A stretch of DNA of 44,918 nucleotides from Bdellovibrionota bacterium (lineage in GTDB: Bacteria > Bdellovibrionota > Bdellovibrionia > Bdellovibrionales > JAMPXM01), in the NCBI GenBank assembly GCA_963170185.1, contig CAUJGS010000134.1, positions 1 through 44,918 of the forward strand, given 5' to 3'. The notes under the pieces are model-generated. The model was not told the origin of the DNA. It saw nothing but the letters and a program-made list of their open reading frames with translations, and did not search any database. Shown piece by piece: positions 7,891 to 17,700 of this stretch (the stretch's first letter is position 1; every line of letters begins with the position of its first letter). The translations under genes and the position numbers were made by a program.

Positions 7891-8802
7891 ATGTCAGAAA
7901 CCGCTGCTCCCGCACCTCAAATTCGCAAGCCGGCTTGGCTAAAAGTCAAAGCACCTGGTGGCGAGAACTACACTCGAATCAAAGACATGTTGAAGACGCT
8001 GAATCTTGCGACGGTCTGCCAAGAAGCACGCTGCCCCAACATGGGTGAGTGCTGGAGTGGCGGAACGGCGACGTTCATGCTCATGGGCGAAGTTTGCACA
8101 CGTGGATGTCGATTCTGCGCGGTGAAGACCGGAAACCCGCGTGGTCGCATCGACAACGAAGAACCTGAGAAGGTTGGCTACGCCATCGCGAAGATGGGTC
8201 TTGAGTACGTGGTCATCACGTCGGTGAATCGCGACGATCTTCCCGACCATGGTTCTGAACACTTCGCCCGCACGATACGCACAATCAAAGAGGGCGATCC
8301 GAAATTGATCGTTGAAGTTCTGACGCCAGATTTTCGTGGCAACCGCGAATGGGTCGAAAAAATCGTTCGCGCTGGACCGCATGTGTTTGCGCAAAACATT
8401 GAAACTGTCGAACGTCTTACGCGCCGAGTGCGCGACCCGCGGGCCGGCTATCGTCAGACGATGGGCGTTTTGAAAATGGTGAAAGAGATCGATCCAACTC
8501 GTTACACCAAGTCGTCGATCATGATGGGACTTGGCGAGGAGCGAGAAGAGATCATGCAGACGCTTCGCGATCTTCGCGAAGTCGGATGTGACGTCGTGAC
8601 ATTTGGTCAATATTTGCAGCCGACAAAACGTCATTTGAAAGTTGAACGCTTCGTGTCTCCTGAGGAGTTTGCCGAGTGGCAAAAGATCGCAGAGGATATG
8701 GGCTTCCTTTATGTCGCAAGTGGTCCGCTGGTACGAAGCTCGTACCGCGCGGGCGAGTTCTTCATGAAGGGTGTCATCGAAAAATCGGAATTGAGAAAAT
8801 AA
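7891..8802 (+). CDS. lipA: Lipoyl synthase
   Basis: LipA is a radical SAM enzyme with two [4Fe-4S] clusters that inserts two sulfurs into octanoyl groups on lipoyl domains. All family motifs are present. Counting from ATG 7891, the auxiliary-cluster CX4CX5C is Cys43, Cys48 and Cys54. The radical SAM CX3CX2C is Cys69, Cys73 and Cys76 (CTRGCRFC). The C-terminal RSSY serine motif is present. The size (303 residues) is normal. ATG 7891 was preferred because of the nearby AGG; ATG 7879 and TTG 7873 are in frame and possible. The gene lies 20 nt before the E2 gene and clusters with lpdA and lipB, giving a self-contained lipoylation block. Confidence 0.97.
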   Translation: MSETAAPAPQIRKPAWLKVKAPGGENYTRIKDMLKTLNLATVCQEARCPNMGECWSGGTATFMLMGEVCTRGCRFCAVKTGNPRGRIDNEEPEKVGYAIAKMGLEYVVITSVNRDDLPDHGSEHFARTIRTIKEGDPKLIVEVLTPDFRGNREWVEKIVRAGPHVFAQNIETVERLTRRVRDPRAGYRQTMGVLKMVKEIDPTRYTKSSIMMGLGEEREEIMQTLRDLREVGCDVVTFGQYLQPTKRHLKVERFVSPEEFAEWQKIAEDMGFLYVASGPLVRSSYRAGEFFMKGVIEKSELRK

Positions 8803-8822
8803 GAATTTTAACAGGGGGAACT

Positions 8823-10196
8823 ATGGCAACGAAGAATGTGCAACTTCCAGAGTTGGGTGAAGGCGTCACGGAAGGTGAATTGGTTAAGTGGCTGGTAAAG
8901 GTTGGAGACAAGATTTCCCCTGATCAACCGGTTGCCGAGATGATGACTGACAAGGCGACAGTGGAAGTTCCCTCGCCAATCGCGGGCGTCGTCAAAGAGA
9001 TTCAGAAAAAAGAAGGCGACGTTGTTGAGGTTGGCGCTGTGATGTTGGTTGTGGAAACTGACGGCGCGAGTGCTTCGACTGGAGCGACAAATGGCGCGAC
9101 AAATGGCGCGGCGGCGAAACCTGCGGCACCGGCTGCGGCTCAGCCGGCAGCGATGACAGCCTCTCCTGCTGCGGCAACCACTCAGGCGGCAAAGGCTCCT
9201 GCGGCGGCGGCCTCGGGCGCAGCGGCAGATTTTTATCCTCCCGTGACTGATTCGCGTGTCCTTGCGACGCCGGCGACTCGTCGCTTAGCTCGCGAGACGG
9301 GTGTCGATCTCAATCAAGTTCGCGGAACAGGTCTCGCAGGTCGCGTGACTCGCGAAGATGTGATGGGTGCAAACGGTGCGGGTGCCGTAGCAGCTGGTCA
9401 GCCTTCTTTTGGTGGCGGCATGGCGGCGTTGCAAACTCCGTCGATTCCGCGTCCAGCATATCAAGGGCCAGCAGGCGCAGCCGAAGAGCGCGTGGCACTT
9501 CGTGGAATCCGTAAGAAGATTGCGGAAAACATGCAGATGGCCAAACACGTCGTTCCGCATTTCACACTGATGGATGAGGCCAACGTGACGGCTCTGGTTT
9601 CGATGCGCGAAGAACTTCGTGCGGTCGGCGAAAAAACGGGTGTGAAGATCACGTACTTGCCGTTTGTGATGAAGGCGCTGATTGCAACGATTCGTGAGTT
9701 CCCAATGTTCAATGCTTCGATCGACGATGCGGCTCAAGAGATCGTCTACAAGAAGTACTTCAACCTTGGCTTCGCGGCCGACACTCCGAACGGACTTTTG
9801 GTTCCAGTGATCAAGAACGCGGATCAAAAGACCATCATTCAGCTTTCGCGTGAGATCAACGATCTCGCAAAACGCGCACGCGATGGAAAGCTGGCATTGG
9901 ACGAAATGAAAGGTGCGACGATCACCGTGACGAACATCGGTTCGGTCGGCGGTCAGTACGCGACTCCGATCATCAACCATCCGGAAGTTGCCATCTTCGG
10001 CATGTACAAGATCCAAGAAAAGCCAGTCATCAAGCGCGATGCGGCAGGCAACATGAGCCTCGATTCGATTCGCACGATGGGCTTCACAGTCACGGCGGAT
10101 CACCGCCTCATTGACGGTGCGGTGGCTGCGAACTTCTTGAAGGCATTTATCGGTCGTATCGAAAATCCCGGCGTTTTGATGCTGGATATGATGTAG
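8823..10196 (+). CDS. 2-oxo acid dehydrogenase complex E2 (dihydrolipoamide acyltransferase)
   Basis: This is a 457-residue E2 subunit. A single N-terminal lipoyl domain carries the modified lysine in MTDKATVEV (Lys44). An Ala/Pro/Thr-rich flexible linker (about 80-140) leads to a peripheral subunit-binding domain (VLATPATRRLARETGVDL onwards). After a second Gly/Pro linker comes the catalytic acyltransferase domain with DHRLIDG, containing the active-site His427 and Asp431. The TEGELVKWLVKVGD lipoyl domain resembles branched-chain (BkdB-type) as well as pyruvate complexes, so the substrate is left open. The ATG follows AGGGGG at a good distance. No E1 gene is present in the window. It is in an operon with lipA, lpdA and lipB. 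Confidence 0.94.
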   Translation: MATKNVQLPELGEGVTEGELVKWLVKVGDKISPDQPVAEMMTDKATVEVPSPIAGVVKEIQKKEGDVVEVGAVMLVVETDGASASTGATNGATNGAAAKPAAPAAAQPAAMTASPAAATTQAAKAPAAAASGAAADFYPPVTDSRVLATPATRRLARETGVDLNQVRGTGLAGRVTREDVMGANGAGAVAAGQPSFGGGMAALQTPSIPRPAYQGPAGAAEERVALRGIRKKIAENMQMAKHVVPHFTLMDEANVTALVSMREELRAVGEKTGVKITYLPFVMKALIATIREFPMFNASIDDAAQEIVYKKYFNLGFAADTPNGLLVPVIKNADQKTIIQLSREINDLAKRARDGKLALDEMKGATITVTNIGSVGGQYATPIINHPEVAIFGMYKIQEKPVIKRDAAGNMSLDSIRTMGFTVTADHRLIDGAVAANFLKAFIGRIENPGVLMLDMM

Positions 10197-10220
10197 GCGC
10201 GCACCTTAGGGAGAATTGAT

Positions 10221-11681
10221 ATGGCAACTCAGAATTTTGATGTCGTTGTAGTTGGAGCTGGTCCTGGCGGTTACGTGTGCGCGATTCGTTCGGCGCAGAT
10301 GGGTCTTAAAACAGCGATCATCGAGCGTGAGTACATGGGTGGTGTTTGTTTGAACGTCGGTTGTATTCCATCGAAGGCGCTGATCACAGCGGGCCACTTC
10401 CTTCACAAAATGGAACATAATGCTTCGGACATGGGTCTCACTTTGCCAGGCAAAGTGAAGGTCGACATGAAGCAGATGCAAACTTGGAAGAAGTCAGTTT
10501 GCGACCGCATGGCGGGAGGAGTTGAACAGCTTCTCAAGGGCAACACCGTCACCATCATTCGCGGCGAAGCGAGCTTCAAGTCGACGACCGAGCTGACAGT
10601 CAAATCGAAAACCGGAACCGAGTCCGTGACGGCGAAGAACTTCGTCATCGCGACGGGCTCGCGTCCAATTGAAATTCCAGGTTTTTCATTCGATGAAAAG
10701 AACGTGCTTTCGTCGACTGGCGGTTTGGCTCTCGACGAGCGTCTTGAATCGGCTGTTGTAATTGGCGGCGGTTACATCGGTCTTGAGATCGGCTCGATGC
10801 TTTCGAATTTCGGCACCAAGGTGACGGTTGTCGAAGCCAACAAAGGTCTGTTGGTTGGTCTTGCCGATGCGGAATGTGTTCAGGTTGTCGCGCGTAAGCT
10901 GAAGAAAAACGGCGTCGACGTGATGCTTGAGGCGAAGGCTAAGGGCTGGAAAAAAGCCGGCAAGGGCGTTGAAGTCACCGTTGAAGTTGGCGGCAAAGAG
11001 CAAGTGCTAAAGGCCGACAAAGTCTTGGTGACCGTCGGACGTCGTCCAAATAGCGATCAAGCGAACATCAAAGGTGTTGGGATCGCGGTGGACGAAAAGG
11101 GCTTCGTGAAAGTGAACGCTCAACGTCGCACCTATGTTCCGCACATTTTTGCCATTGGCGACATCGCCTGCCAGCCGATGTTGGCGCACAAAGCCTCGCA
11201 CGAAGGTGTGATGGTTGCAGAAATCATCGCAGGCAAGAACCGCGCTTACGAAGTGAAGACGGTTCCAAGCGTGATTTTCGTTGATCCGGAAATCGCAGCG
11301 GCGGGTATGACTGAAGAAGAGGCGAAAGCCGCCGGATACACGGATCTTAAAATCGGCAAGTTCCCGTTTGCGGCCAACGGACGGGCGGTTTCGTTGATGG
11401 AAACAGATGGTTTTGTGAAGATCATCGCCGATGCAAAGACACACATCGTTCTTGGCGTGCACATCGTGGGACCAGAGGCATCGAATCTCATTTCGGAAGC
11501 GGCACTCGCAGTCGAAATGGGCGCTCGTCTTGAGGACCTCGCGCTGACGATCCATCCACATCCAACGTTGGGTGAGACCATGATGGAAGCCGCCGAGGCG
11601 ACTTTGGGCCACGCGATTCACATCATCCAAAAGCCATTGGGTGGTGCAAAAGCGGGTGCAGGACCACGCGCGCATGTTTGA
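10221..11681 (+). CDS. lpdA: Dihydrolipoyl dehydrogenase (E3)
   Basis: This is a flavoprotein disulfide reductase that reoxidises dihydrolipoamide on E2 using NAD+. The 486-residue sequence begins with the FAD-binding GAGPGGY motif. The redox pair is Cys43 and Cys48 in GGVCLNVGCIPSK. It has a second Rossmann motif (VVIGGGYIGLEIG) for NAD, the FAD segment ending FAIGDI, and the interface active-site dyad in HPHPTLGE (His447, Glu452). A Gly/Ala/Lys-rich tail follows. The start follows GGGAG, 24 nt after the E2 gene. The last codons overlap the start of lipB by 8 nt. Confidence 0.97.
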   Translation: MATQNFDVVVVGAGPGGYVCAIRSAQMGLKTAIIEREYMGGVCLNVGCIPSKALITAGHFLHKMEHNASDMGLTLPGKVKVDMKQMQTWKKSVCDRMAGGVEQLLKGNTVTIIRGEASFKSTTELTVKSKTGTESVTAKNFVIATGSRPIEIPGFSFDEKNVLSSTGGLALDERLESAVVIGGGYIGLEIGSMLSNFGTKVTVVEANKGLLVGLADAECVQVVARKLKKNGVDVMLEAKAKGWKKAGKGVEVTVEVGGKEQVLKADKVLVTVGRRPNSDQANIKGVGIAVDEKGFVKVNAQRRTYVPHIFAIGDIACQPMLAHKASHEGVMVAEIIAGKNRAYEVKTVPSVIFVDPEIAAAGMTEEEAKAAGYTDLKIGKFPFAANGRAVSLMETDGFVKIIADAKTHIVLGVHIVGPEASNLISEAALAVEMGARLEDLALTIHPHPTLGETMMEAAEATLGHAIHIIQKPLGGAKAGAGPRAHV

Positions 11682-12363
11682 GGTTCAACGATCGGAGCCG
11701 GCTTTGTTGAATGTCGAAGACTGGGGCCTCATTGCCTACAAGGAGGCCCTTTCTCGCCAGGAAGAGTACGTTGACCAAGTGGCTCGCGAGCTTCGGCGCG
11801 AGACGCTGGTGTTATGTTCGCATCCGCCGGTGGTCACTCTGGGGCGCGGAACAAAAGAGGGCGACGTTTTTGGATGGACAGGCGAAACCTTTGAGGTGAC
11901 TCGAGGAGGTCGTGCCACGTATCACGGCCCGAGTCAGATCGTGGCGTATCCGATACTGGACCTGAACTCGCGTGGGCGCGACTTGCATCTTTATATGCGC
12001 GCGCTTGAGGGCGCTGTGCTGGCGACGCTCGACTCATTTGGAATTTCGTCGGAAGCCAATGCGCTGCAGGTCGAAGACGGCGCGACAGAAGCTTCGCCGG
12101 CGACCGGTGTATGGATCGGAAAACGCAAGATTGCCTCAATCGGGATCGCGGTTCGAAAGTGGATCTCGTTTCATGGATTGGCGTTGAATGTTGAGCACGA
12201 TCCTGCGGCTTTTCAGGGAATGAAACCCTGTGGTTTTTCCCCGGGAAGCGTGATCTCGATGGAAGAAGTCCTCGGCGAAAGGCCGAGTCGAATCACGGTG
12301 CAAACGCGCCTCGAGCGAGAGCTGCGCCAGCGCCTTGAGCTGGGTCGCTCGGGTTGGGCTTGA
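11674..12363 (+). CDS. lipB: Lipoyl(octanoyl) transferase
   Basis: LipB moves the octanoyl group from acyl carrier protein to lipoyl domains, supplying the substrate for LipA. The 229-residue product has RGGRATYHGPSQ (substrate-binding region), the conserved lysine in GKRKIASIG, FHGLALNV, and the catalytic cysteine in MKPCGFSPG. ATG 11674 lies inside the last codons of lpdA (8-nt overlap). An earlier in-frame codon at 11641 would lengthen the overlap without homology support. It is the last gene of the lipA-E2-lpdA-lipB set. Confidence 0.95.
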   Translation: MFEVQRSEPALLNVEDWGLIAYKEALSRQEEYVDQVARELRRETLVLCSHPPVVTLGRGTKEGDVFGWTGETFEVTRGGRATYHGPSQIVAYPILDLNSRGRDLHLYMRALEGAVLATLDSFGISSEANALQVEDGATEASPATGVWIGKRKIASIGIAVRKWISFHGLALNVEHDPAAFQGMKPCGFSPGSVISMEEVLGERPSRITVQTRLERELRQRLELGRSGWA

Positions 12364-12466
12364 GACAGGGGGCAAGACCTCTGTCCAAGTTCGACCTACG
12401 TCTCGATCCCATAGCTATTTCACTGTAAAGATCAAAAATCCCGACGGTTTGTAAGAAACTGTCGGT

Positions 12467-13174
12467 ATGCGTCTTTCGGTGATTCAATCCGTCTTGATTC
12501 TTATTTTTGCGACGATTTCGCCGCTGCCTCTCTCGTTCTCTGCTTTTGCTCAAGAAGACGGGCCAAAGCGAGATGTCTATGATCTCCCGACGCCCGTGGC
12601 GATTCAGGGTCGAACAAACAATATCGACGAGAGTCTTTCGCTGAACATCGGCTACATTCCGACAGATTCGTTCAACCGGGGTTTTCCACTGACTTTGAAC
12701 TACGCCTACTATTTTCGGCCGTTCATTGCTTGGGAGGTTCTAAGTTTCGGCTACAACTTTAATCGCGAAACTCAGCTGAAGCAGGATTTCAAAAATCTAG
12801 GTGTGGCCGTACAGAATTTGGGATTTGGGGGAGTCATCGACTTTCCTCAAAACATCATCATGACGGGCGTCGTCTACACGCCGCTATATGGTAAGTCGTT
12901 GCTGTTCAATAAGTCGTTGATTCATAGCGAAACAAGTCTCTACCTTGGCGCGGGATCCCTGGTTTTCAACAAGGTTGGCCACATTCCGGCGATTGCTCCA
13001 GGCATTCAAGGACGATTTTTTCTCTCCCCACGTTCGGCACTTCGCTATTACATCCGGCAATTTTTTTTCAACGATTCCCAGCTTGGTCTAACGGGAATCA
13101 CGGATATTGGGATCGGCTATGAATTTCAGTTCAATTTCTTTAGCCGGCGAAATTCCGTCGCTGAAGACGAGTGA
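12467..13174 (+). CDS. Outer-membrane beta-barrel protein (Glt-locus type)
   Basis: This is a 235-residue protein with a clear signal peptide (cleavage near SAFAQ, residue 29). Its alternating aromatic/polar strands are typical of small outer-membrane barrels (for example LSLNIGYIPTDSF and NYAYYFRPF). Its last barrel-like strand is GIGYEFQFNFF, after which ten polar residues follow. It belongs by context to the class of outer-membrane barrel proteins found next to TPR and TolQR genes in delta-type bacteria, as with GltA, GltB and GltH of the Myxococcus gliding machinery. The stop lies 17 nt before the next start. Which of those proteins it resembles most cannot be decided by reading. Confidence 0.7.
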   Translation: MRLSVIQSVLILIFATISPLPLSFSAFAQEDGPKRDVYDLPTPVAIQGRTNNIDESLSLNIGYIPTDSFNRGFPLTLNYAYYFRPFIAWEVLSFGYNFNRETQLKQDFKNLGVAVQNLGFGGVIDFPQNIIMTGVVYTPLYGKSLLFNKSLIHSETSLYLGAGSLVFNKVGHIPAIAPGIQGRFFLSPRSALRYYIRQFFFNDSQLGLTGITDIGIGYEFQFNFFSRRNSVAEDE

Positions 13175-13191
13175 ATGGCGAGGGTGAAACA

Positions 13192-14799
13192 ATGGCCTCG
13201 CGTTTAAGTCGACTATTTCTTCTGCCAGCGGCAATTGTGTCGACTCTCCTCGGTGTGACGGCTTCGACCTATTCGGTGCAATCCTTCGCGAGTTCTGCGA
13301 CCGAGGGTGCAACATCGAATGCACGGGCATTGAAAGCTATTAAGACACCGGGACCTGTCGTTCTTGATCCTGTATTTGTCGAGCAGTTTCGAAATCTCAT
13401 TCCTTCGAAGAAAGACAAAGCATGGGATCTGCAGATTCCGTCGCGATCGGCAGTCGGCCCGGCATTGGAGGAGCTTAAGCTGCTTGTGGCCGAGGCCTTG
13501 CTCGCGAAAGGCTACGCACTTTCGGCGCAGGTTGTGTATCTCGATGTGGCTCTCCGTTCGATGGGGACCTCGCAAGGAACTTGGGCGTTATATGAGATGA
13601 ACCGCTTGGCGGCTCAGCATGAAATCGATGAAGACTTGATGGAGTCATTTGCATTCGATTTCGACGGCGCGATTGACAATACCAACGACCGCGCGGAAGA
13701 GCGCGCAATGGTGGCCTATTTCCGTGCGCGAGCACTTGTGAGAAGGGGCTACGAAGATTGGGCGATTCAAGAGCTTGGTAAAGTATCAACTGATTCGCAG
13801 TGGCATGCAGATCGACTGTTTGAACGTGCCGCTGAAGTGCTGGCTGACGGGCGAGCCGATGAAGCTGAAGCCATCTATGAGGAACTTTCCAAGCAAGAGA
13901 ATGTTCGTAAGCCGACAAAAGAGTTTGCAGTATTAAATCGTGCGCGCCTTGTCTTCGAACGAGGCAATTACGACGAAGTCTTGGAAACTGTCAAATCGGC
14001 CGACCTCCCGCTTCGTGAACGAGCGCGAGCATTGTTGGAGATGGCGTGGTCTCGATACTATCTGAAAGAGTACGGGAAAGCGCTTGGAGTTTTAAAGGTT
14101 ATCGATTCCGCTTTCTTTCAAATGTTGCGTTCTCCAGAGTCCGATCTCTTGCGGATGGTTATTGAACGAGATCTTTGCCGCTACGATCTGATCAAAGAAT
14201 CCGCTGCCGCTTTCCGAAGCCGCTATCAAGCGAGCTTCAAGCAGATTGAATCGCGTTTGAATCTTGAAGCTGATGAAAAGATCAAACAGTTGGCGCTGCA
14301 AGGTCGGAACTTGCAGAAGCGTGCGACGTTGATTCACCGGTTCCGAACGGAACTGAAGGATATGGAAGATGAGGATCTTCGCGCGGCCCCAAGGTTGCGA
14401 GAGGCCTTGATAAAGGGTCTGAAGATGGGTGCGTTTAAAACGGAGGCTTCGATTACACGATCGCTTCCCAGAGAAGTGGAACGGGTGGCAAGCCATCTGA
14501 TCGAACTTCGCGATCAGGTCAGTTTCCTTGAGTACGAGGCGTCGATTCGACCTTTGACGACGCTTCCGGTGGACGATGCTGACTACAAACCAATTGCGGC
14601 ATCAAAAACATCGTTTGACCGGCTGTATTGGCCGGTCATTGACGAGTCGTGGTGGGATGAACTTGATAATTACGAAGTATTGATTCGTGCACGGTGTTCC
14701 GAGCCGATTCCACAGAACGTGCTGAGACCGCCGGCTCCCAAAAAGGCCGCGCCTCCGCCGATTGAGGAAGAGGAAGAAGAAGAGGAAGAGGACGAATGA
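13192..14799 (+). CDS. Secreted TPR-like protein of a Glt-type envelope complex
   Basis: This is a 535-residue protein starting at ATG 13192, six bases after GAGGGTG; an in-frame GTG at 13171 overlaps the previous gene. A signal peptide covers about residues 8-30. The mature part is all-helical with degenerate tetratricopeptide-like pairs, for example in the ALVRRGYEDWAIQELGKV and YYLKEYGKALGVL regions. The C-terminus has a Pro-rich stretch and a run of nearly uninterrupted Glu before the final Asp-Glu. The position next to a 1166-residue TPR protein and a barrel resembles the GltE/GltD (AglT/AgnA) arrangement of Myxococcus. That assignment is an inference. Confidence 0.72.
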   Translation: MASRLSRLFLLPAAIVSTLLGVTASTYSVQSFASSATEGATSNARALKAIKTPGPVVLDPVFVEQFRNLIPSKKDKAWDLQIPSRSAVGPALEELKLLVAEALLAKGYALSAQVVYLDVALRSMGTSQGTWALYEMNRLAAQHEIDEDLMESFAFDFDGAIDNTNDRAEERAMVAYFRARALVRRGYEDWAIQELGKVSTDSQWHADRLFERAAEVLADGRADEAEAIYEELSKQENVRKPTKEFAVLNRARLVFERGNYDEVLETVKSADLPLRERARALLEMAWSRYYLKEYGKALGVLKVIDSAFFQMLRSPESDLLRMVIERDLCRYDLIKESAAAFRSRYQASFKQIESRLNLEADEKIKQLALQGRNLQKRATLIHRFRTELKDMEDEDLRAAPRLREALIKGLKMGAFKTEASITRSLPREVERVASHLIELRDQVSFLEYEASIRPLTTLPVDDADYKPIAASKTSFDRLYWPVIDESWWDELDNYEVLIRARCSEPIPQNVLRPPAPKKAAPPPIEEEEEEEEEDE

Positions 14800-17700
14800 A
14801 GCGTTGGACCTCTGCTTTTTCCGGTTTGATTGTCGGACTATTGATAGCAACTGTTCTTGTTGTGAACCCAGCACGGTCTCAAGAACGGGAAGGCCCCGTG
14901 CTTTCTCCGAAGGTTACAACTGGGCTTCGAAGAAACTACAGTGCCAACGAAATTGGAGAGCTTGAGGCGCAGCTTCGTGCCACCGACAAAAAGATCGCTG
15001 TTACCACAGCAGAAATTAAACGGGTCCGAGACACCGAGTTTCTGCCTGACCTCTATTTCTCCCAAGCAGATCTGTTTCTTCAGAAAAGCCGTCTGATGTA
15101 CTTGATCAAGGTCAATAAGAACAAAGGTGTTCCGTTGACGGAGATGGACTTCACGGCTGAGAAGCGGCCAAAGCAAGAAGCCATCGATATTTATCAGAAG
15201 ATCTACGCGTTTTTCCCAAAAAGTCGACTGCGCGATCGGGCCCTCTTCTTCAAAGCGCTTGAGCTACGCGACATCGGGCAGTCGGAAGCCATGATCAAAA
15301 CATTTGGTCAGCTCAATCAAGAATTCCCCGGTTCACAGTACCTGCTTGAGGCCAATATCATTCTTGGAGACTACTTTCTCGAAGAGAAAAAAGACCTTGA
15401 AGGCGCCCTTGAGGCCTTCCGCCGCGTCATCGCCAAAGAGCTCTCGCCCTATGCGCCTCTTGCGCACTATCGCATAGGTTGGGTGTTTATCAATCAGCAG
15501 AAGTACGCGGAAGCGGTGACGGCCTTTGAGGAGGCCGTTCGTACGCAAGGCTTAGTCAGCACAAATATCACGACAGAGCTTCCTGAACTTTATCGCAAGA
15601 CGGATATTCGCCGTGAGGCCATTCTCTCGATGGCCGTGCCGTACGTGGAAATCTACGGCGACTATCGGGCCTCACTGAAAGAGGAACAGCAGGCGGCGGC
15701 GAAGTCTGGCGAACAGCCGGTCGCAACTTCGGCGGTGGCGCCGAAATTTTTGCCGCAAAAAACCTCCGCTTGGGTCCGTCCAGGGAAGAGTCCGTCTCCT
15801 ACTCCGTCTCCTACTCCGTCTCCTTCTGTATCGAGCGTTGCTTCCGTCCCTGCCAAGAAAGCGCTTGCGGTGGTTGTTCATCCGGTCGAGTATTTCCGAA
15901 AAATTTCGGATGGCCACCAAACCTATCGCCGTGTGCTTTCTCGAGTCGGCCGCCGGCTTGCGCTAAAAGAGATGTGGCGTGAAGTGGCAGATGTCTGGAT
16001 TGAAGTTTTGGTTGCCTCCAGTGATCCCGAGCTGAAGTTTGAAGCGATCCAGCGTTGGAATGAAGCGATTAAAAAAACCAGTCAACCAACAGATCAAATT
16101 CGGTTTATTGAACATGCGGTCTTCACGGCACAAGAGGTTCGCGCTCGTGCTGTGGAACGCGGTGGAAAGTACAATCGCAAGGAAGCCAATCAGCTAAAGT
16201 TTTTGGAACTCGTCACAAGAGATATCGCAACTCGTATTCAGCAAACAGCTCGAACCAGAAATAGCAGAGAGGACTTTTCGAAGGCCGCTCAGGCTTATGA
16301 AATCTATCAAATCGGGTTTCCACAGAATCGGGACCTGGCAAAGATGTTGATCAATAAAGCGGAAAGCTTGTTCCGAGCCGAAGAATGGACAAGAGCGGGT
16401 CTTGAATTCGAAAATTTGGCGCGCACGATGAAGTCGAAAAAGCGTCAGTTTGAATTCCAGGAGTCGGCGATTCAGGCTTATGTAAATGCTTTGAAGGAGC
16501 CCGACAAGTTGACGTCTCTGGATTTGGTGCGATCGCGGCGAGGCGTGCGTGATGTCGGGACGGCCTGGGTTGTAAAGAACATGCGTCATCCGGCAGCGGC
16601 GTCGACGGCTTACAATATTGGACAAAGCTGGTACGAAGATCGACTTTTGCCTCAGGCGATTCAGTCATTCACGTTTTTCATCAAAAATTTCTCTCGCGAT
16701 TCTCGAGTTCGCGATGCCATCTTTCTAATTATCAATGCGTACTCACAGTTGGATGACTTTAAGGGGTTGATTGCCGCGGCCAAGCAGTTAGAAAAAACGC
16801 GAGGTCTTTCGGCTGACGATCGGCAAGCGATTCGAGACCTCAGTCGGCGGGCTCAGCTCAAGGACCTGCAAATTGCGGCAGGGAACTTCGGATCAAAGGA
16901 ATATGCGGAAAATTTGAAAAACCTCGCATCGAAATACTCAGACTCTTCGATGGGTTCGGCCGCGCTGTACGAAGCGTTCACGTCGCTTCGATCCAAGCGT
17001 GATCCCGAAATGTATGACGTCGGCGAAGCGCTCCTTGAAAAACACTCGGATTCGACCTTTACCAAAGAGGTCGTCAGTTCGATGGCGCAGATCGCGCTTC
17101 TCACGGCCGACTTTGAACGTGCGGCCCGTTACCTGTCGCGATTCTCGGATAAATATCCGACCGAAAAAGAATCGAAAGATTGGAAGAAAAGCGCTGCGCA
17201 AATTTATGAATGGATGGGGGACTTCAAAGAGTCCAAGCGTCTGTACTTCGCTCTGGGCGATATGGAAGCTGTGGCTCGTTCGGAGTATTTGGCCGGCGAA
17301 TGGGTCCTTTTGGAGAAGTCCTCCGCTCGTATGAATTCGGATATCGGTGCCTACTGGAATGCGTTGGCCCTGTGGCGACAGGGCCGACAAGCAGAAGCTT
17401 TGCCGAAACTGAAACAAATTGCATCGTCTGGAGATTTAGAACGATCGAGTCACGCGCGATTCCTCTTGGCTCAGCGAGCTCTTGAGAGTTTTCGGGCAAT
17501 TCGCATGCGAGATGGAGCCGATCAGGCGGCTCTGCTCAATAAGATCAAGTCGTTTCAATCGCTGTCGGCAGAGCTGAACGGGATCGCCAAGCTAGGTGCT
17601 GGTCGGTGGACGATTGCGGCGCTCTATCTGCTTGGCCAGGCTAACTTTGAACTTGGAAAATTCATCGCAGATTCTCCGCTGCCGGCTGGGTTAAAACAAA

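Noticed and set aside
9285-10103. Minus-strand open frame over the E2 gene
   Set aside because: The plus-strand catalytic domain is unambiguous, and the opposite frame has no start signal or domain.
11007-11675. Minus-strand open frame over lpdA
   Set aside because: Shadow frame opposite a complete flavoprotein.
15791-15823. 12-bp tandem repeat as a CRISPR or mobile repeat
   Set aside because: It is in frame and encodes a Ser/Pro/Thr linker of the large TPR protein.
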